Made by a program: the position numbers and the translations under genes. DNA of 64,000 nucleotides, taken from positions 97,751,183-97,815,182 of the forward strand of contig NC_134416.1 in the NCBI RefSeq assembly GCF_030867145.1. Reading direction: 5' to 3'. This DNA is from Opisthocomus hoazin. Taxonomy: Eukaryota; Chordata; Aves; Opisthocomiformes; Opisthocomidae. Shown here one piece after another: positions 62,740 to 64,000 of the stretch. How positions within the stretch are numbered: position 1 is the first letter of the stretch; every line of letters starts with the position of its first letter. Under the pieces are notes generated by a model, which was not told the DNA's origin, made no database searches, and saw nothing but the letters and a program-made list of their open reading frames with translations.

Positions 62740-63660
62740 CAGCACTGTTCCGGCACTTCGTCGTTCGGGCCACCCCCTCTCGGGTCCCTCCTGAAGCAGC
62801 GTTTGCTCCCCGTGCGTCCCCCCACCCTGCTCAGGGGGGAAAATTGCCACAGTTACTATCTGAGATCCAAAACCGACCCCCACCGCTTGTGGACAGAGCC
62901 CTACCAAACCGAGTCCTTCCAGCAAACTTGGCAACCGCGCACGTACTTGCTGCAAAACACGCAAAAATCTGTTTGCCCACTCTGCCCGGAGTTTCACGCG
63001 ATCTTGGCAGCACAGCGCCTGCTCCCTCCCCAGCAGCACCCCATCTCCGCGCTCCGTCCCCAGCCCCGAACACCTCGACTTTAAACTCCTTGCACCACCG
63101 CCTCCGAAAGACAAACCCCAACGCACTTAGCAAAGGGACGCCTGGCCAGCCCTGCTGAGTGAGCAACAAACCTTGATGAAGGAGGACGTGGCTGTCTGGG
63201 CGACTGCCTGGAGAGCGGAGTGACCTACTTCAGCCCAGCAAGCAGCGACGCGGGGAGATGGGGACAAAGGGACAAGCCGGCGGCTCCCGGGCAGCATCAC
63301 CGCCGCGCCGCGCCGCGGGAGGGATGGGAGCGATCTTTCGGAGGTGACACGAGACAGGCACTGCCTGCGCGGGGCGAAACCCCGTGCAGGAATCGTCTTG
63401 TTCTTTCAGCCAGGGACCCAGACCCACACGTGGCATTACCGCCCGCGCTTTGCGAGCGGAAGCGACCGCTTTCCTCGCACCCACTCTCCTCACCGCTTTT
63501 ACCTAAGGAGTCTTCCAGCGCCTGAGCTGATGACTCCAGCGATGTGCCAGAAAACGATGCAGCTGGGACATACCCCACAAGCCTTGACCTGAAGCTACAC
63601 AGTTCTGCAAAACCCAAGGCGACGCGAGCCAGGTAGCTGCACTAAGCGGCGCTGGCCAGG
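62740..63660. promoter_or_regulatory. CpG-island-like block, candidate promoter
   Basis: The strongest CpG concentration in the window, densest near 63240-63480 (cagcgacgcggggagatgg, cgccgcgccgcgccgcggg, tgcgcggggcgaaacc). It contains a GC-box core (ccgccc near 63440) and no repeat. CpG islands in vertebrate introns often mark alternative promoters or enhancers; direction cannot be told from sequence. Confidence 0.4.
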
Positions 63661-64000
63661 CACGAAGCCCCATCTTACCACTGCGCCTTCCTGGCTACAA
63701 ACAATAAAGCCTTACGAGCTGGTCACAGGGCTAAGGATAAATAGTTTGTATTTGGCCCCATGCACTTGCCGGCCCGCGAGATCAGGCCCACACGCAATGT
63801 TTTTGGGAAATGGTCGCTCTCCTCCCAAAGGATGGGCCTGAAGAGCAGCTCCCTGAGCCTGACCCAGGCTGCCCCAGCAAGCCCGATCTGTGCTCAGCGC
63901 CTGGGGCTCTGCTTCCTCCAGAAGCAATGACAGAAGTAATTGGCAGCCAGAAAGCCTTCTTAAAACAACTATTTATTGAGAACAACTGAGATTAAAGAGG

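Larger units (their letters stand above)
45023..64000 (-). other. MYO10: Long MYO10 intron (incomplete), possible site of an internal promoter
   Basis: No exon coding the preceding motor segment (expected to end near the ...FVRCIKPN actin-contact motif) could be found on the minus strand, so the intron exceeds 18.9 kb. It contains CR1 copies at 48.5, 54.5-55.1 and 57.8 kb and microsatellites. It also holds CpG-rich patches at roughly 46.54-46.93, 55.86-56.45, 59.40-59.72 and 62.74-63.66 kb. Long open frames in those patches follow from GC-richness and show no protein motifs. Confidence 0.7.

Noticed and set aside
62541..63158. 205-codon plus-strand open frame as a gene
   Set aside because: Proline/alanine-rich, low-complexity translation of a GC-rich block without domain, splice support or recognisable homology.
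45023..64000. Search for the preceding MYO10 motor exons
   Set aside because: No minus-strand segment encoding the expected FVRCIKPN-type motif or other myosin motor signatures was found by eye. I therefore treat the region as intron and do not annotate motor exons.
1..64000. CRISPR arrays, tRNA or rRNA genes, bacterial-type operons
   Set aside because: No regularly spaced direct repeats, no tRNA A/B-box pairs and no rRNA sequence seen. Intron structure and CR1 repeats show this is bird nuclear DNA.

Overview
The window is vertebrate nuclear DNA, almost certainly from a bird. It carries several CR1 LINE copies with the avian 3' end (tandem TTCTGTGA-type octamers after a 'gtcccttccaacccc' motif) and an LTR fragment of a common avian ERVL-like type. 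Genes are split by GT-AG introns. The species cannot be named from sequence alone.

One protein-coding gene is recognisable: the 3' two-thirds of MYO10 (unconventional myosin-X) on the minus strand. I could place 22 consecutive coding exons between 45022 and 13989, each with GT-AG borders and matching codon phase. They sum to 4254 nt, that is 1417 residues plus a TGA stop. They encode, in order, the end of the motor domain and converter, three IQ motifs, the single-alpha-helix/coiled-coil segment, an acidic PEST-like segment, the split PH1 domain with PH2 inside it, a third PH domain, MyTH4, and FERM. The motor exons upstream of this were not found and should lie beyond base 64000.

Layout: 1-12.6 kb is intergenic sequence downstream of MYO10. 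It holds an old CR1 pair (1.92-3.91 kb), a (CTAA)n microsatellite, a CR1 copy (9.88-10.64 kb) and an LTR fragment (10.94-11.29 kb). About 12.65-13.99 kb is the probable 3' UTR. From 13.99 to 45.02 kb come the exons, with a young CR1 in the intron beside the FERM exons and a 68-bp CR1 stub at 36.8 kb. From 45.02 to 64.0 kb is a single intron, at least 19 kb long, with three CR1 loci (one a tandem pair) and four CpG-rich patches.

The most interesting biological point is that the 5'-most exon visible begins exactly with an ATG codon. From memory, this corresponds to the start methionine of the 'headless' myosin-X isoform (human residue about 644). The long upstream intron is therefore where a headless-specific promoter would be expected, and its CpG-rich patches are concrete candidates. 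I found no new operon-like or defence-type system, CRISPR array, tRNA or rRNA gene.
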